From assembly GCA_021160405.1 (NCBI GenBank), contig JAGHCO010000223.1, forward strand, positions 1 to 6,904: a DNA stretch of 6,904 nt. The letters are read 5' to 3'. Each line of letters opens with the position of its first letter. Within the stretch, counting starts at the first letter, position 1. Source of the DNA: Candidatus Aerophobota bacterium. Lineage in GTDB: Bacteria > Aerophobota > Aerophobia > Aerophobales > JAGHCO01. The position numbers and the translations under genes were made by a program. Shown here piece by piece: positions 6,161 to 6,904 of the stretch. The notes below the pieces were generated by a model. It saw nothing but the letters and a program-made list of their open reading frames with translations. It had not been told where the DNA came from and ran no database searches.

Positions 6161-6613
6161 ATGGAAAAGAAAAAGCTCTATCGTTCTAAGAAGGATCGTA
6201 TGATTGGGGGTGTTTGTGGCGGAATTGCTGAGTATTTTGATATTGATCCTACACTGGTTAGAATTATTGCTGTGCTGACCATTTTTGCCAATGGTATAGG
6301 AATCATTGCCTATATCATTGCTTGGATTATCATTCCCCAAAACCCGGAGCAAGTATCAGAAAAAGAAGAAGGTGGATTAAGAAAAAAAGCGGAGGAAACT
6401 ATCCAAAATATAGGAGAGCAAATTCGGGAAAATTCGGATAATAACAGGAAGCACTCAAGAGTTGTCGGAGGACTTATTTTACTTGGTCTTGGAGTTTTAT
6501 TTTTGATCAATAACTTTCTTCCCCATTTTAACTTTGGCAGGTTCTGGCCCCTTATTTTAGTTATAGTTGGTCTGGCTATTTTAGCAGGGAGTTTAAAAAA
6601 GAAAACTCAATGA
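6161..6613 (+). CDS. PspC-domain membrane protein with LiaF-like (DUF5668-type) tail
   Basis: The 150-residue protein starts at ATG 6161, preceded by AAGGTGA (6148-6154) at 6 bases. Residues 3-60 form a PspC domain: KKLYRSKKDRMIGGVCGGIA, then YFDIDPTLVRIIAVLTIF and a membrane helix (~34-59) ending in IIIPQNP. A charged linker (~61-100, rich in Glu and Lys) follows, then two more membrane helices in the pattern GLILLGLGVLFLINNFLP and FWPLILVIVGLAILAG, the 'L.NNF...WP.ILI..G' signature of DUF5668/LiaF-type proteins. PspC proteins sense envelope stress in the phage-shock response, and LiaF-type proteins restrain envelope-stress two-component systems; a cell-envelope stress role here is inferred from these families. 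The stop overlaps the next start (ATGA), so the two are co-translated. A longer reading from GTG 6080 would add 27 residues not resembling the family. Confidence 0.88.
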   Translation: MEKKKLYRSKKDRMIGGVCGGIAEYFDIDPTLVRIIAVLTIFANGIGIIAYIIAWIIIPQNPEQVSEKEEGGLRKKAEETIQNIGEQIRENSDNNRKHSRVVGGLILLGLGVLFLINNFLPHFNFGRFWPLILVIVGLAILAGSLKKKTQ

Positions 6614-6904
6614 AGATAAAACGTTTTTTGGAAGGCTTAATCATTATCCTTATTGGCTTAATTCTTTTAGCCAATAACTTTGGTATCCTACCCTGGAGTA
6701 TATGGTATCATTTGATTCGACTCTGGCCCATTATTTTAATTGCCATTGGTCTGGATTTAATCTTGAAAGGAATCTCCCTTCCCTCTTTAAGAGTTTTACC
6801 TCCTCTGCTTATCATTGGTGCTATTTGTTTAACAGTTTACTTTTATCAAAATAAAGAAGGTAAATTTTACCAGTTTTTTCCAAGAAAGACTCAGCGTATA
6901 GAAC
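6610..6904 (+). CDS. LiaF/LiaI-like membrane protein, 3'-partial
   Basis: ATG 6610 overlaps the pspC stop in ATGA, and 98 codons are open to the window edge. The visible part has three hydrophobic segments: EGLIIILIGLILLANNFG (~8-25), RLWPIILIAIGLDLILKG (~36-53) and LRVLPPLLIIGAICLTVYFY (~59-78), then a charged stretch. The first two repeat the 'L.NNF ... LWP.ILI..GL' pattern seen in the tail of the upstream PspC protein, so the two share a DUF5668-type membrane hairpin. Homologous-type proteins often continue into a beta-rich soluble domain (LiaF C-terminal or toast_rack); whether this one does lies outside the window. It is probably a partner of the PspC protein in envelope-stress signalling (inference from operon and family). 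Confidence 0.75.
   Translation, partial: MKIKRFLEGLIIILIGLILLANNFGILPWSIWYHLIRLWPIILIAIGLDLILKGISLPSLRVLPPLLIIGAICLTVYFYQNKEGKFYQFFPRKTQRIE

Overview
This is an AT-rich bacterial window with every supported gene on the + strand. No rRNA, tRNA, CRISPR array or complete transposase gene was seen. The taxon cannot be fixed from sequence alone. The low GC, a secreted DUF3160 protein, a PspC/LiaF-type membrane pair and short palindromic repeats suggest a bacterium from an environmental, possibly uncultured, lineage (inference only).

Layout. 1-657: 3' part of an unrecognised multi-pass membrane protein, open at the left edge. 763-1236: small winged-helix protein of the MGMT/alkyltransferase-like fold in which the methyl-acceptor Cys motif reads PYWR. 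1237-1442: non-coding, with two small hairpins. 1443-3854: large exported DUF3160 protein whose last ~15 residues are encoded by a short repeat. 3806-6062: a 2.2-kb block bounded by two identical, same-orientation 23-bp repeats. The block holds a 5'-truncated C-terminal remnant of a TaqI/Eco57I-like DNA methyltransferase or type IIG enzyme, which appears interrupted by a GC-rich palindromic repeat pair. It then holds an intact class II Fic protein with a C-terminal winged helix, a short tandem/inverted-repeat array that looks like an operator, and the N-terminal PLD-nuclease part of a larger gene. That last gene carries two frameshifts and is cut off at the right-hand repeat. 6069-6904: a promoter, a PspC-domain protein with a LiaF-like membrane tail, and an overlapping second LiaF-like membrane protein that runs off the right edge.

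How the genes work together. The 3806-6062 block reads as a decayed piece of a defence-type operon (methyltransferase, Fic, PLD-type nuclease). Its outer genes are truncated at or near the 23-bp repeats, while the Fic gene remains fully open. The Fic start codon overlaps the stop of the preceding reading frame, suggesting the two were once translationally coupled. The DUF3160 gene and the PspC pair look like resident envelope genes flanking the block. The most interesting points are the repeat-bounded island, the two matching G-run frameshifts, and the possible operator behind fic.
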